Assembly (NCBI RefSeq): GCF_016925675.1 | Contig: NZ_CP070506.1 | Location: forward strand, 3,470,501-3,534,500 | DNA from: Pseudomonas hygromyciniae | GTDB lineage: Bacteria > Pseudomonadota > Gammaproteobacteria > Pseudomonadales > Pseudomonadaceae | Length of the DNA: 64,000 bases | Direction of reading: 5' to 3' | Shown here: one piece after another, positions 18,975-27,115 of the stretch | Position numbering within the stretch: position 1 is the stretch's first letter | How the letters are laid out: every line of letters starts with the position of its first letter | Made by a program: the position numbers and the translations under genes | Notes under the pieces: model-generated | What the model saw: only the letters and a program-made list of their open reading frames with translations | What the model was told of the DNA's origin: nothing | Database searches by the model: none

Positions 18975-19446
18975 TATACTTGGCGTCTTTTATCGTTATA
19001 CCATGCCCCCCTAAACTCCCGACAAGCAGTCTCCCGCTAGTTTTAAGCACCTTTATTGCAGGATGAATAATTTCATCACTCAACAATGCATCTGGACAAA
19101 TAAACTCCAAGCTAAACTTAGCCTCAAAATAGTCCTTTTGCACGTCACCAAGTACCGCCTTAAGCGCAATCCTGGACTTATTGTAAGAATTAATCATGGC
19201 ATATAACTTTGAACGCTCTGGCTTTTTCGCTGTAGGAAATCGAAATGACACACTTATATTATTAACAGTAAGAACAGCCGTGCTAATTTGCAGACTATGA
19301 AATATCGCCGCCCCTAATTTAAATTCAACTTCCTCAACACCTGCCCCACTTGACTTTATTATTTCATCCTTCTCTTTATTACATTCCTGTTCAATTTCCT
19401 GATACCCATCGAACCTCATTAATGACTGACGAAGTTTAGAAGACAT
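18967..19446 (-). CDS. hypothetical protein, 159 aa, unit with downstream membrane gene
   Basis: ATG 19446 with AGGAATAG upstream. No signal peptide or TM; mixed alpha/beta (LGAAIFHSLQISTAVLTVNNISVSF). AT-rich and with codon use unlike the GC-rich neighbours. Its stop overlaps the start of the membrane/coiled-coil gene below, so the two form one transcription unit. Family not recognised; the pair may be a defence or exclusion cassette, but that is only inference. Confidence 0.6.
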   Translation of the reverse strand: MSSKLRQSLMRFDGYQEIEQECNKEKDEIIKSSGAGVEEVEFKLGAAIFHSLQISTAVLTVNNISVSFRFPTAKKPERSKLYAMINSYNKSRIALKAVLGDVQKDYFEAKFSLEFICPDALLSDEIIHPAIKVLKTSGRLLVGSLGGHGITIKDAKYND

Positions 19447-19559
19447 TACTATTCCTTTCCTACATTGCTTAAATTTAGCATTACGTTTGAAAACAAAGCG
19501 TTACGGCACGCTAAATATCATTGATCAACACTGATATCAAGCGACAATTTCATCACGCA

Positions 19560-19866
19560 ACTATCGCCCCACGCCCGGACATGGCCCGGCAAGTACTCTT
19601 GCTGTCTACAAAAAACAAAACCGGCCCGAACGGTCGAACCTTTCACATTCATCTGAGCGTACGCGGTGCAATTCGCGATTTCGCAGGCGCCAGCTCAAAG
19701 GCATGTTCCGAGTTGATGGACCTGAATGCACCGCTGACGAGGCGAAGGATCATCTGCTCGAAGCGCTGGCCAAGGGCAAAAAGAGATGCTTCCATTCGGG
19801 GCGCCGTTTGAGGGACTCGACTTTGCCGGCGGCGGCTGCCCAGGGCATGACAAGGAGCCAACATAA
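19560..19866 (+). pseudogene. degraded prophage gene
   Basis: Fragments of a phage-type protein read in alternating frames: TGPNGRTFHIHLSVRGAI, then FRVDGPECTADEAKDHLLEALAKGK, then LPFGAPFEGLDFAGGGCPGHD before a stop. At least two frame changes are needed, so it is non-functional as written. It precedes another phage relic. Confidence 0.5.
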
Positions 19867-20177
19867 TAAATCTCTTCTGGCGCATAGTCGCTAAGCCGCT
19901 TGCTTGCCCGGCGGTTGACGCTTGGCTCATCAGCCGCGCCCAGCGCACCCCGTACCAACACATCATGTCCGCCGACGGCGCCGAGATGTACAACATGGGT
20001 CGCTGGTGGCTGTTCAACCCCTACTCCCAAGACACGTTCAAGCCAGTGCTGTGGTGGCACCTGTGGTCGTTCCGCGTGCACCACATCATGCGGTCGGACG
20101 AAGACCGGGATCTGCATGATCAGCCGTGGGATGCTCGCACGAAAACGCTGCGCGGCTGGTACACGGAACAGTGTTAA
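19867..20177 (+). pseudogene. degraded prophage gene with truncated C-terminus
   Basis: An open frame lacking a normal start (II NLFWRIVAKPL) continues through AQRTPYQHIMSADGAEMYNMGRWW, FRVHHIMRSDEDRDLHDQPW and RGWYTEQC. This is a pattern of a phage protein family that I associate with a His-rich metal-binding cupin-like fold. It stops early, where the family would continue. Internal ATGs (19965) give about 70 residues. Together with the fragment before it, this marks a decayed prophage segment inside the island. Confidence 0.45.
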
Positions 20178-20227
20178 TCGCCGGCCTATCTCCATGCTTA
20201 ACGATGTGTTTCTTTCCGCCAAGGTAA

Positions 20228-21222
20228 TTATTCGTTTCTATCGGGCGGCCCACTTTTTAACCTTCCAATTATATATTGATTACTCCCATAAGCTTCGTAA
20301 GTAAAAAGATTTATATCCTCAGAACTCAAAAGAAGACTGTCATCCAAATTATCAAACAGACCAAAGCGATAGACATACTTACTAAAACCCACCCCCTTTT
20401 TCCGAAAGACAATTATAAAATATCAGAACCAACTCATAGTCTGAAATTAGAGATCGAACCACCACGCCGAATTTATCTGAATCTTGGTGTTTTGACTCAT
20501 CAACAAAGCGAAACACGGAGTACAAACTTCGGAAGTACAATCCTAGATCCGTCCTGCCGATATGATAGATTGCCTGATAAGCCATCCTCTTTGGATTGTC
20601 CACTTTATTTTTTAACACAATTTTTATGTATCTCGTCCAACATGGCTGCCCATTCCCGAAAACAATCTCGGCCGCGAGCGAAAACCTCATCAGTATCTAT
20701 TTTCTGCAAGTCTAGGTTTCTAACGATTTCTTGCTGCTGATTTAGCATGTTATAAAACTGAGATTCAATTTGCTGCCTTGCAATTTGGCTCCGCGTTTCA
20801 GAAAGATCTTTGCGTTGAAACAAAAGGGTTATTAGCACACCAGAGAACGCCAAGCCTGAAAACAAGGCATTAAGTGTGCCAAAACTGTCTCCAAAAACAC
20901 CCTCTCGCACCTGCCCAGGAACACTTACAAATGGAGTATCCCATAACAACCCAACCAAATAACAACCATATAAAAAAAGGACAGAAAACAACACTATAGC
21001 GACTCTACAATAACCCGCTATCCGGTCCTCCGACATACTGGCTCGCGCGTATAATAACTTTGCACAAAACAGGCTAAATCCGAAAAATAGAGCATAAAAA
21101 AACCAAGGTATATCTGAAAAAGAAAACCCAAGCCATCCGTAGGGCGTGAGTTCTCCATAACGCCATGAACCCATGAGATTTCTATAGTCAAGATCAGCTG
21201 CTCGCAGTTCAAACCAACTCAT
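20228..21222 (-). pseudogene. putative phage abortive-infection (putAbiC-like) gene, frameshifted twice
   Basis: ATG 21222 preceded by GGAGGGAGAGGG. The first frame has two or three TM segments and then FYNMLNQQQEIVRNLD. It shifts near 20620 (A6 run) into QAIYHIGRTDLGLYFRSLY, FRFVDESKHQDSDKFG.VVRSLISDYEL.LIFYNCLSE, and again near 20395 (G5 run) into GFSKYVYRFGLFDNL, ending at TAA 20228-20230. This matches the architecture of putative phage abortive infection proteins: N-terminal membrane helices, then the (Y/F)FR.LY...FID and FYN blocks. Both shifts equal one added base in a homopolymer. If real, the defence gene is dead; if sequence error, it is intact at about 331 aa. Confidence 0.65.
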
Positions 21223-21516
21223 TCCCTCTCCCTCCGCTATGCATGTGCGTGATATGCGGGCGATATAAGACACCAACAAAAAGCAAAAAGCCATCACGAG
21301 TTGGCGCGCTCATGACGCCTCTTGCGGAATCGATCAGAGATAAAGCACCACGAACGGCATCACCTACCTAGAGCAGCGCTGAGTTGATCACATCGACAGG
21401 CCTCCACCGATTGACTGATCAACCAAACCTCAATAGGAGCACATCCGTACTCCACCCGCGCAACCTGTAACCCCTCCCCCTTCAAAGTCAGCCGCTATAG
21501 CGGCAAGGACGAAGTC

Positions 21517-21999
21517 ATGACCACTGTAAACCAAAGCCCTGAATTCGAATTGGACGGCTCACAGACTGCACGCCATACCGAGGGTGACTACTTCTTGGTA
21601 ACGCAGGGCAAGACAGGTCAGAAGCTCAGAATCCTGATGCGTACGGAAGCCGGGGAAAACAGCTTAGGGAGATTGGTTAGGGAGATCAGCGAAAGGAATG
21701 TCGGTCATTCGTCCAAGTACCTGTTGATCAACAGACACGGAAAGCGGATGACGAAGGGGATGTTGCGCTTGCGCTGGGACAAGGCGCGGGAAAAAAGCCA
21801 AGCAGAACGCCATCGAACAAGGCGACCCGCTGCTCGCTGCCAAGATTGGAGGGTTTCAGTTCCGCGACATCCGGCCGAAGGCCGCGTCGGAAATCATCGA
21901 TATCGGGGATGCCAGCCTGCTGCTGGGACACAGCAAACAGGAGATCACAAAGCGGGTTTACAGGAGGATTGGCGCCACCGCGAAACCCTCCAAATAGGC
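21517..21999 (+). pseudogene. tyrosine integrase C-terminal relic, frameshifted
   Basis: Encodes the catalytic half of a phage integrase without its N-terminal arm- and core-binding domains. It reads GDYFLVTQGKTGQKL, HGKRMTKGMLR.RWDKAREK, then after one extra A in an A6 run (about 21794) KAKQNAIEQGDPLLAAKI, FRDIRPKAASEIIDI, LLGHSKQEITKRVYRR (catalytic Tyr region) and stops at TAG 21995-21997. Its end lies about 115 bases from a tRNA-Ser fragment, the normal position of an integrase gene. A smaller relic of the same family is at 5.9-6.35 kb. Confidence 0.75.
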
Positions 22000-22078
22000 A
22001 GAGTTTCGGAACTCCTACCCGAAAGTTTCGGAACTCCAGCCAAAAGCAGGAGAAACCTTCTCAAACCCCAGAAACACA

Positions 22079-22103
22079 AAAGCCCCGCATAAGCGGGGCT
22101 TTC
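22079..22103. terminator. hairpin terminator after integrase relic
   Basis: AGCCCCGC/GCGGGGCT with flanking A and T runs; equivalent to the hairpin at 6431-6458. Confidence 0.7.
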
Positions 22104-22113
22104 GTATGAATCT

Positions 22114-22175
22114 TGGCGGGAAACCAGGGATTCGAACCCTGGGAACGCTATTAACGTTCGCCGGTTTTCAAGACT
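22114..22175 (-). repeat. tRNA-Ser(UGA) 3' fragment, att-like site (copy 2)
   Basis: Minus-strand 3' part of tRNA-Ser: CUUGAAA loop, variable arm GAACGUUAAUAGCGUUC, T-arm GGGUUCGAAUCCC, GCCA. The D-arm and 5' acceptor strand are absent. Less diverged than copy 1 at 6468-6529. Marks an integration junction at the right end of the island and possibly the left end of the prophage. Confidence 0.7.
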
Positions 22176-22330
22176 GGCGATTTTTCCTTTAAATACAGCA
22201 AGTTAACCTTCTATCATTTCCGCACCACTCCATTTTTCGACGCGCTGAAAGACCCATAACTCAAGGGGTGCGCATCAGGTTGCGGAAATGATTTGCCCCT
22301 CCCCCGGCGTCCTGCCGACCGCTCACAATC
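22116..22330. repeat. direct repeat flanking TPS island, right copy
   Basis: Matches 6470-6690 in the same orientation. The pair encloses the island carrying tpsB/tpsA and the abortive-infection-like gene. Confidence 0.7.
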
Positions 22331-22381
22331 CACCACCAAGCAACCCAACTGCTACGCTGTTCACTCCAAGGAGAAACACCG

Positions 22382-22588
22382 ATGCCGAACTCTGACCTGC
22401 TCCCTTCCCTACTGTCCAAAATCAACGAAAACCAACTCGCCCTTGAAGCGGCCATCATGGAGCTTACGAACTGGGTTGAGCAGCAGGGCGGCACCGAAGT
22501 AGCCGACAACGTTCGCGGCGCGTTAGACACCATCGACCGCAACGAAGAGTTCATCAAGCTAACCCTAGCCGTTCTCAATGCTCCCTAA
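22382..22588 (+). CDS. small phage-associated protein, 68 aa
   Basis: ATG with AAGGAGAAACACC upstream. The helical pattern (SKINENQLALEAAIMELTNWVEQ, NVRGALDTIDRNEEFIK) recurs at the ends of many Pseudomonas prophages; function unknown. Its 3' end is copied as a relic at 3764-3815. Confidence 0.6.
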   Translation: MPNSDLLPSLLSKINENQLALEAAIMELTNWVEQQGGTEVADNVRGALDTIDRNEEFIKLTLAVLNAP

Positions 22589-22651
22589 CTGATCGTCGGG
22601 AACACCTGCAGCTCGTCGCCTCGCAACCTCAGTCCGCACGAATCTCGATTA

Positions 22652-22667
22652 CTGTATGTATATACAG
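22652..22667. promoter_or_regulatory. LexA box (SOS operator)
   Basis: CTGTATGTATATACAG, a perfect CTGT-N8-ACAG palindrome, 18 bases upstream of the start codon at 22685. It would place the coiled-coil gene and the following SRAP gene under DNA-damage control. Confidence 0.8.
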
Positions 22668-22684
22668 TTTCGGATTCCCCAACC

Positions 22685-23032
22685 ATGAACATCGATGAAG
22701 ACACCTGCGAGTGGCTTGGATGCCCTACGCCTCTAGAAATGCACAAGCAACACGCGCTGCTCTTGGAGAACGAGATTCAAGAACTGCACCTGCAGCTTCG
22801 CAAGGCCCGAGAGGACATCTACGGCCTAGTGCGAATGCACGCTGAGCTATCTATCGAACGCGACAAGCTTCGGGCAGAGCTCAAGGCGTCCGATAGCGCT
22901 CTTTCTAGCTGCAATACAGACCTGGGTTTTGTCACAAGCAAGCTCAATTCACTTGAATGGGCGCTTGCGCGGGCTACAAACGGGGCCTGGGGAAGCACCC
23001 CCATGAAGATTCTGCCGAGCGATCTAAGCTGA
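22685..23032 (+). CDS. coiled-coil small protein, SOS-controlled
   Basis: 115 aa. An N-terminal motif CEWLGCPTPLEMHKQH is followed by a long heptad region (LLLENEIQELHLQLRKAREDIYGLVRMHAELSIERDKLR, about residues 25-65). Function unknown. It is preceded by a LexA box and followed 22 bases later by an SRAP-type start, an arrangement common in Pseudomonas prophages. A damaged copy with a stop in the EWLGCP region lies at 5.89 kb. Confidence 0.6.
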   Translation: MNIDEDTCEWLGCPTPLEMHKQHALLLENEIQELHLQLRKAREDIYGLVRMHAELSIERDKLRAELKASDSALSSCNTDLGFVTSKLNSLEWALARATNGAWGSTPMKILPSDLS

Positions 23033-23054
23033 CGTTTCTACCGAGGGCTTGCCG

Positions 23055-23378
23055 ATGTGCGGAAGACTTTCACAGTACAGCGGAATTCATGACTTCGTTG
23101 CGGTACTGAGCATGCCCAACGCCCTGGCAAACTCAGTGGGTGAGGCACGGCTTGAGCGGTACAACGTAGCACCTCAAGCATCACAGGTCGAGGTTGGGGG
23201 CTATAAAGCATGGATTATAACATTTACATCAAAGGCGCTCGATACTGATATATTGAATATGCAGCTATATATGCTATCAGATAATAATCTGATAGTTGCA
23301 ACATTTAATATGACTAAGAACAATGTCAACGAATATCAATCTCTTGCTAAAAAAAACACTTATCTCAATAAAGCCTAA
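23055..23378 (+). pseudogene. truncated SRAP (HMCES/YedK) gene fused to unrelated AT-rich end
   Basis: Starts ATG-TGC-GGA (Met, catalytic Cys2, Gly, Arg) with GAGGG upstream. The first 45 or so residues (MCGRLSQYSGIHDFV, ERYNVAPQ) are the N-terminus of SOS-response-associated peptidases, which protect abasic sites by forming a Cys2-DNA crosslink. After VAPQASQVEV the sequence becomes AT-rich and unrelated (GGYKAWIITFTSKAL, FNMTKNNVNEY) and stops; normal members run past 200 aa. The catalytic domain is mostly missing, so it is non-functional. The junction near 23190 is a recombination scar. Confidence 0.7.
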
Positions 23379-23503
23379 TGGATAAACAGTGCTAGGCTCG
23401 ATCCGCCTTGCGCACGAAGTAGGGACCTTGGCTGGACTTGCAGGGACCTGCTGCGGGGAAGGTGGCAGGGTGGATGTTGACGCATCCTGCCCGGCCGCTC
23501 CTT

Positions 23504-24031
23504 TTACTTCGGTGTAGAAACCTCTTTTACGTAGGCCTGACACGCCCGCAGCGCGATCAGTCCTTGGTCGCCGGCATCTGTGATGGCGATAATTCGTTGA
23601 GCATGCGCTGGGTCAAGTTGGGCTCGACGGGCTGCATGAACCACGCCGACGGAGCCGGAGGCGGCAGGCACGTTGCAGCCACTGGCTGAATCCGTGGCGT
23701 CGAGAAGGACTGACAGCCGCACATCAGCAGTAGCAAGGCGGTCACGCAGCAGTGCCTGGTTGCGTTGAGCATCGGAAAGTTCTCGGGTGTGTTGTTGATC
23801 GGAGGTGGCCAGCGTCTTCTCCAGGCCCAGGCGCCTGTCCTGCTCGTCGCGCACTTGCTTGATGGCCACCGCGCTGATCCTGTCCAGCTCGCCCTGGTGC
23901 AGGCCGTCCTGCTCGGCCAGCATGTTGCCCATGCGCCACTCCTGAACCTGCCAGGTGAAGCCGGCAGCGCTGACCAGCAGCGCCAGGATTAGCGCCACCA
24001 GCCCGGCCAGCTTCTGCACGGGCGTCATCAC
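23504..24031 (-). CDS. Rz-like inner-membrane spanin
   Basis: 175 aa, last gene of the late operon. An N-terminal signal-anchor helix (LAGLVALILALLVSAAGFTW) is followed by a long periplasmic helix (EQDGLHQGELDRISAVAIKQVRDEQ..) and a C-terminal end with Cys. With Rz1 it fuses inner and outer membranes at the last step of lysis. The start overlaps the hydrolase gene by four bases (ATGA). Rz1 is nested in another frame. Confidence 0.85.
   Translation of the reverse strand: MMTPVQKLAGLVALILALLVSAAGFTWQVQEWRMGNMLAEQDGLHQGELDRISAVAIKQVRDEQDRRLGLEKTLATSDQQHTRELSDAQRNQALLRDRLATADVRLSVLLDATDSASGCNVPAASGSVGVVHAARRAQLDPAHAQRIIAITDAGDQGLIALRACQAYVKEVSTPK
23557..23772 (-). CDS. Rz1-like outer-membrane lipoprotein spanin, nested in Rz
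   Basis: 71 aa in a different frame wholly inside Rz. Signal peptide with lipobox (ALLLLMCGC), then a short Pro-containing mature part (CLPPPAPSAW, MQPVEPNL). The size, lipobox and nested position are those of o-spanins. Confidence 0.8.
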   Translation of the reverse strand: MLNATRHCCVTALLLLMCGCQSFSTPRIQPVAATCLPPPAPSAWFMQPVEPNLTQRMLNELSPSQMPATKD

Positions 24032-24453
24032 GGCACATCCTTGAAAAAGACGTGATGCCCGAGGCGCAGCGTTTGCTTGGCCTTCGCCGCCCAGGCCGGG
24101 GCCTTGGGCATCGTGGTTGCGTAGTAGTGCGTGGCGCCGCCGGTTGGATCCGGTACCGCACCGGCCATCACCTGGTCAGCAGCGCGCTGGGCCTGGGCGA
24201 ACTGCGCGGCCGGGATCGGCTTCGCACCGCTGAGGTAGGCGTAGTTGGGGTCGTTCTGGTTCCAGCAACTGAACTGCCAGGGCTTCAGGCACACGCCGGC
24301 GTAGCCTTCCCCCCACCAGGACTTGGCCTTGCCGTCGAACACGCGGTTGCGGATAGTCCAGGCCACGGCGATCTGGCCGGCCAGCCCCTCGCCACGGGCC
24401 TCCCCCCACAGCGTGCGCGCCAGGATGTCCCGGTCTTTATCGGAAGTGGTCAT
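24028..24453 (-). CDS. phage cell-wall hydrolase (endolysin)
   Basis: 141 aa. Resembles Hydrolase_2/SleB-type enzymes, which cut peptidoglycan glycan strands: an early RTLWGEARGEG with the acidic residue typical of the family, then AVAWTIRNRV, WQFSCWN and GGATHYYA. No signal peptide, so it needs a holin. It precedes the spanins; the candidate holins are far away at 51 kb. The start codon follows a hairpin and a GGAGAAAAGC ribosome site. Confidence 0.8.
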   Translation of the reverse strand: MTTSDKDRDILARTLWGEARGEGLAGQIAVAWTIRNRVFDGKAKSWWGEGYAGVCLKPWQFSCWNQNDPNYAYLSGAKPIPAAQFAQAQRAADQVMAGAVPDPTGGATHYYATTMPKAPAWAAKAKQTLRLGHHVFFKDVP

Positions 24454-24467
24454 GCTTTTCTCCAGGC

Positions 24468-24492
24468 AAAAATAAACCCGCTCAAGGCGGGT
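24468..24492 (-). terminator. hairpin terminator in leader of hydrolase gene
   Basis: ACCCGC/GCGGGT with a U-rich tail on the minus strand, about 15 bases before the start codon. One of a series of hairpin-plus-ribosome-site modules in the late operon. Confidence 0.6.
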
Positions 24493-24511
24493 GTCGGTGT
24501 TCGGGAAGAAC

Positions 24512-24724
24512 TCAGGATGCGGGCGACGGGGCCAGTTGGTTGATAGTTGCCCGTGCGGCGGTACGCGCTACCTTGACGTCCGAGGGGATGGGCGTCTCGT
24601 CTTCCAGCAGAGCAAAGGCGTACCAGTCGGTTTCCTTCAGATATGCGCGGGCTTGGTCCAAGCTAATCTGATCGGTCAGATCCTGGGGCGTTTGGATCTT
24701 TTCAAGCTGACTCCAATCAACCAT
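24512..24724 (-). CDS. tail-fibre assembly-like small protein
   Basis: 70 aa (DWSQLEKIQTPQDLTDQ, LKETDWYAFALLEDET). The TDWYA pattern recalls tail-fibre assembly chaperones. It lies directly downstream of the fibre genes, overlapping the gene before it by eight bases. Confidence 0.5.
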   Translation of the reverse strand: MVDWSQLEKIQTPQDLTDQISLDQARAYLKETDWYAFALLEDETPIPSDVKVARTAARATINQLAPSPAS

Positions 24725-25100
24725 GTTCTGGTTCCTCCTGAATAGCTTCCTCGATTATTGGCAACTCAAACACCGGAGGTGCTGGCGGGGTAGTGTTCGG
24801 GAAGTTGACCTGTCCGGCACCCACATCAAGGATGATTGGCTCGGGCGGATTGCGGTACTCCTCTGGACTATCCCAATCAACGGGCAACCTCAGAGTGATA
24901 TGCAGAACGCCGTTCACGCGCTCAACATATTCAGACTCCACAAAAAATTTGTTACCAATGGCAGCACCGGGTAGTCGATACCCATCTAGAATCCCAGATA
25001 GATCAATAGTTTCACCGTTGATTGTAATCTTGTCTTTATCAACCGTCGCGACCAAAAAATCAGCCATAAGGTCCGGCCAAAGTTTTATTTTCATTTCCAT
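24717..25100 (-). CDS. hypothetical tail-module protein
   Basis: 127 aa, or two residues shorter if the ATG at 25094 is used. Beta-rich with a Pro-rich acidic C-terminus (PPAPPVFELPIIEEAIQEEPEH). Overlaps both neighbours slightly, so it is part of the fibre operon. Family not recognised. Confidence 0.55.
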   Translation of the reverse strand: MEMKIKLWPDLMADFLVATVDKDKITINGETIDLSGILDGYRLPGAAIGNKFFVESEYVERVNGVLHITLRLPVDWDSPEEYRNPPEPIILDVGAGQVNFPNTTPPAPPVFELPIIEEAIQEEPEHG

Positions 25101-25885
25101 CGCCCTTCGATTTTTAGGGTGGTGTAAGTATCCTGCGCGACTGGACCCAGTCTAATGCACAGTCGAAAGTTTGTAAGGGAGGTCATCATGCACTCTGGAG
25201 CGCCAGGTAAATTGAATGCACTCTGCGGCACAACGTTAGCAGAGGCAAATAAATAGTTGGTGGTAATAAATCCTACGCTAGGAATAGTAACGTTGTAGTA
25301 GTTGGTGGAATTGGCCGGCAAAATACCACTCAACCCCCATGGCTGCATGACCACCATAAGGCCGTTTGCGTATTTGAAAATATTAGCCCCACCAATAGTG
25401 GTGTAAGACATTAGCCCGCCGCTAGCTGGATCTACAAGCGCGTTAACCCCGTTATACACTGGGACCCACGCCTTCCCGGCAGCCGACCCCGATACAAAAA
25501 AACGCTCCCACATTCCATCCGAGTTAATGGAGTACGCAAGTTGGCGAGTCCAAGTTCCAGAACCACTAGTAAACTGATCAATATAGACATAAGAATCTGG
25601 AAGGTTGCCACCGCCGTTACCAAACACGAAACGAGCGTTTATTGCGGGTAGGGTGTCTGCGCTTGCGGAATTTGTCATTACTATAGGTGATGCTCCCAAC
25701 CCCATCCACCCCGGTGTCACAAGCCGGTCAGGATTGGTGTCAGTGGCTGAGTCAACTTTAACCAACTCCCCTATCGCAGCATAAAGCTCAGCCATCATCG
25801 CATTGATCTTCATGCTTGCCGTTCGCGGCGGATCACCGCCAAGGCCCTGAGGCGGCGTACCCAGAATAATTTCTTGTCTTGCCAT
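25091..25885 (-). CDS. phage tail fibre protein
   Basis: Start placed at ATG 25885 (MARQEIILGTPPQG) rather than a longer frame with no ribosome site. 264 aa. The N-terminal attachment motif GTPPQGLGGDPPRTASMKINAMMAELYAAIG is common to Pseudomonas phage fibres and is followed by Gly/Ser-rich beta repeats typical of trimeric receptor-binding tips. Likely binds the host surface. Confidence 0.75.
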   Translation of the reverse strand: MARQEIILGTPPQGLGGDPPRTASMKINAMMAELYAAIGELVKVDSATDTNPDRLVTPGWMGLGASPIVMTNSASADTLPAINARFVFGNGGGNLPDSYVYIDQFTSGSGTWTRQLAYSINSDGMWERFFVSGSAAGKAWVPVYNGVNALVDPASGGLMSYTTIGGANIFKYANGLMVVMQPWGLSGILPANSTNYYNVTIPSVGFITTNYLFASANVVPQSAFNLPGAPECMMTSLTNFRLCIRLGPVAQDTYTTLKIEGRWK

Positions 25886-25899
25886 ACATTTCTCCAAGC

Positions 25900-25924
25900 A
25901 AAAAAACACCCGCACTTAGCGGGT
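25900..25924 (-). terminator. hairpin terminator in leader of tail fibre gene
   Basis: ACCCGC/GCGGGT followed on the minus strand by seven U, directly before GGAGAAATGT and the fibre start codon. Confidence 0.65.
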
Positions 25925-25942
25925 CGTGAACGTTCAAGAAAA

Positions 25943-26806
25943 TCAATTAAACGGAAATGGGAGGCCGCCAGTTTTTATAACAAGTGCAGACGGTCGCCGA
26001 TCAACAGGAAGAGAGTGATAGCCAATAGACGCAGTACCATCGGGCGGCCAATCCTGACTCGTAGTTCTGCCCGGCGGGGCAAACATAAATGAGATACCAC
26101 CAGACCTCCCGAAAGCCCCTTCAGCCATACCGTAAGTTGTTGTATAGGCACCCGGGATTGTGTCCGGATCAACGATGCCGCACGATCTGCTCCACGAGAG
26201 GAAAGCCGCGTACTCAGTGCCGCTTTCGATATTGATGTCGACAAGGCTGTGCACAGAGGCCGAGCGCGATGTGGACTGGTAGGAAATCCGCTCATTTCTT
26301 CCGCCGAGATAAGTGGTGAAAGGCCGGCCGTGCCTGTCCAGAGGACCACGATCTGGAGCAACGATCGAAGAAACAATGTTCAGCGGTATTTGGTTGGAGT
26401 TAAAGGTAAAGACATTGCTCGCCTCCCTAGTTTTTAAATAAGGGCCCGGCAGACCATCATCCCTCATCAAATCAAAACAGTAGTATTTGGTCGATGCGCT
26501 GGCTCCGGCGAACAGGTAGGTCCAGGTATTCCCGTTGACCTTTAAACCAGTAACCACTCCTCGACCACTCAAGAAAACTATCGGAGCGACCGGACTGACA
26601 ATTGAAAACCCAAACTGGTCGTCACCCGGAATACCTTGCTCGACCCAGCTACTACCAATATTTGGATCGACGTTTACTCCTCTCAACCTCAACCGACGCC
26701 AGTTCTCTACATATGACAAGTACCCAGCTTTTACCAACCCGAAACTAATTTTATTTGTGTCATAAAGAAGACTGGAATCACTTAGCCCAACGACAAGACC
26801 TGCCAT
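25943..26806 (-). CDS. phage tail protein (distal tail or fibre)
   Basis: Start at ATG 26806 (MAGLVVGLSDSSLLYD). 287 aa, Gly-rich with many short beta strands and aromatic residues. Sits between the tip-attachment protein J with its small partner and the fibre, so it is a tail-tip or side-fibre component. Family not recognised. Confidence 0.6.
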   Translation of the reverse strand: MAGLVVGLSDSSLLYDTNKISFGLVKAGYLSYVENWRRLRLRGVNVDPNIGSSWVEQGIPGDDQFGFSIVSPVAPIVFLSGRGVVTGLKVNGNTWTYLFAGASASTKYYCFDLMRDDGLPGPYLKTREASNVFTFNSNQIPLNIVSSIVAPDRGPLDRHGRPFTTYLGGRNERISYQSTSRSASVHSLVDINIESGTEYAAFLSWSRSCGIVDPDTIPGAYTTTYGMAEGAFGRSGGISFMFAPPGRTTSQDWPPDGTASIGYHSLPVDRRPSALVIKTGGLPFPFN

Positions 26807-26808
26807 AT

Positions 26809-27114
26809 CTAATAGTACCCGTAAGAGATACGGCAATTGGCCGAGAAGAATCCCCAGCCAGCCGTGTTATATGAATAGGCCCAAGACAGAGTGGTTCCAA
26901 CAAGAGTAACGCCGGGCCTCTTCCCTTTTTCCACCTGCAAATCAACGAGCGGGCGAACGGAAAAGAACAAGTGCCGACCTAGCGGCGCATCCGGGATCTG
27001 AATAGACCCATTCTGCCCGCCAGTATCAACGCTGCCTATCTCCTGACTGATGAAGCTGGTCATATCTACCTTTATTAGGCCAGTCTCTTTATCCCTTATT
27101 ACTAGTCCCACCAT
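26809..27114 (-). CDS. small tail-tip protein
   Basis: 101 aa beginning MVGLVIRDKETGLIKVDMTS; a short all-beta protein following the J homologue by one base, so translation is coupled. Similar short genes follow J in many siphophages. Exact role unknown. Confidence 0.6.
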   Translation of the reverse strand: MVGLVIRDKETGLIKVDMTSFISQEIGSVDTGGQNGSIQIPDAPLGRHLFFSVRPLVDLQVEKGKRPGVTLVGTTLSWAYSYNTAGWGFFSANCRISYGYY

Positions 27115-27115
27115 G

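Noticed and set aside
20276..20740. 154-codon plus-strand frame
   Set aside because: Antisense to the abortive-infection-like gene, whose reconstructed frames make better protein sense.
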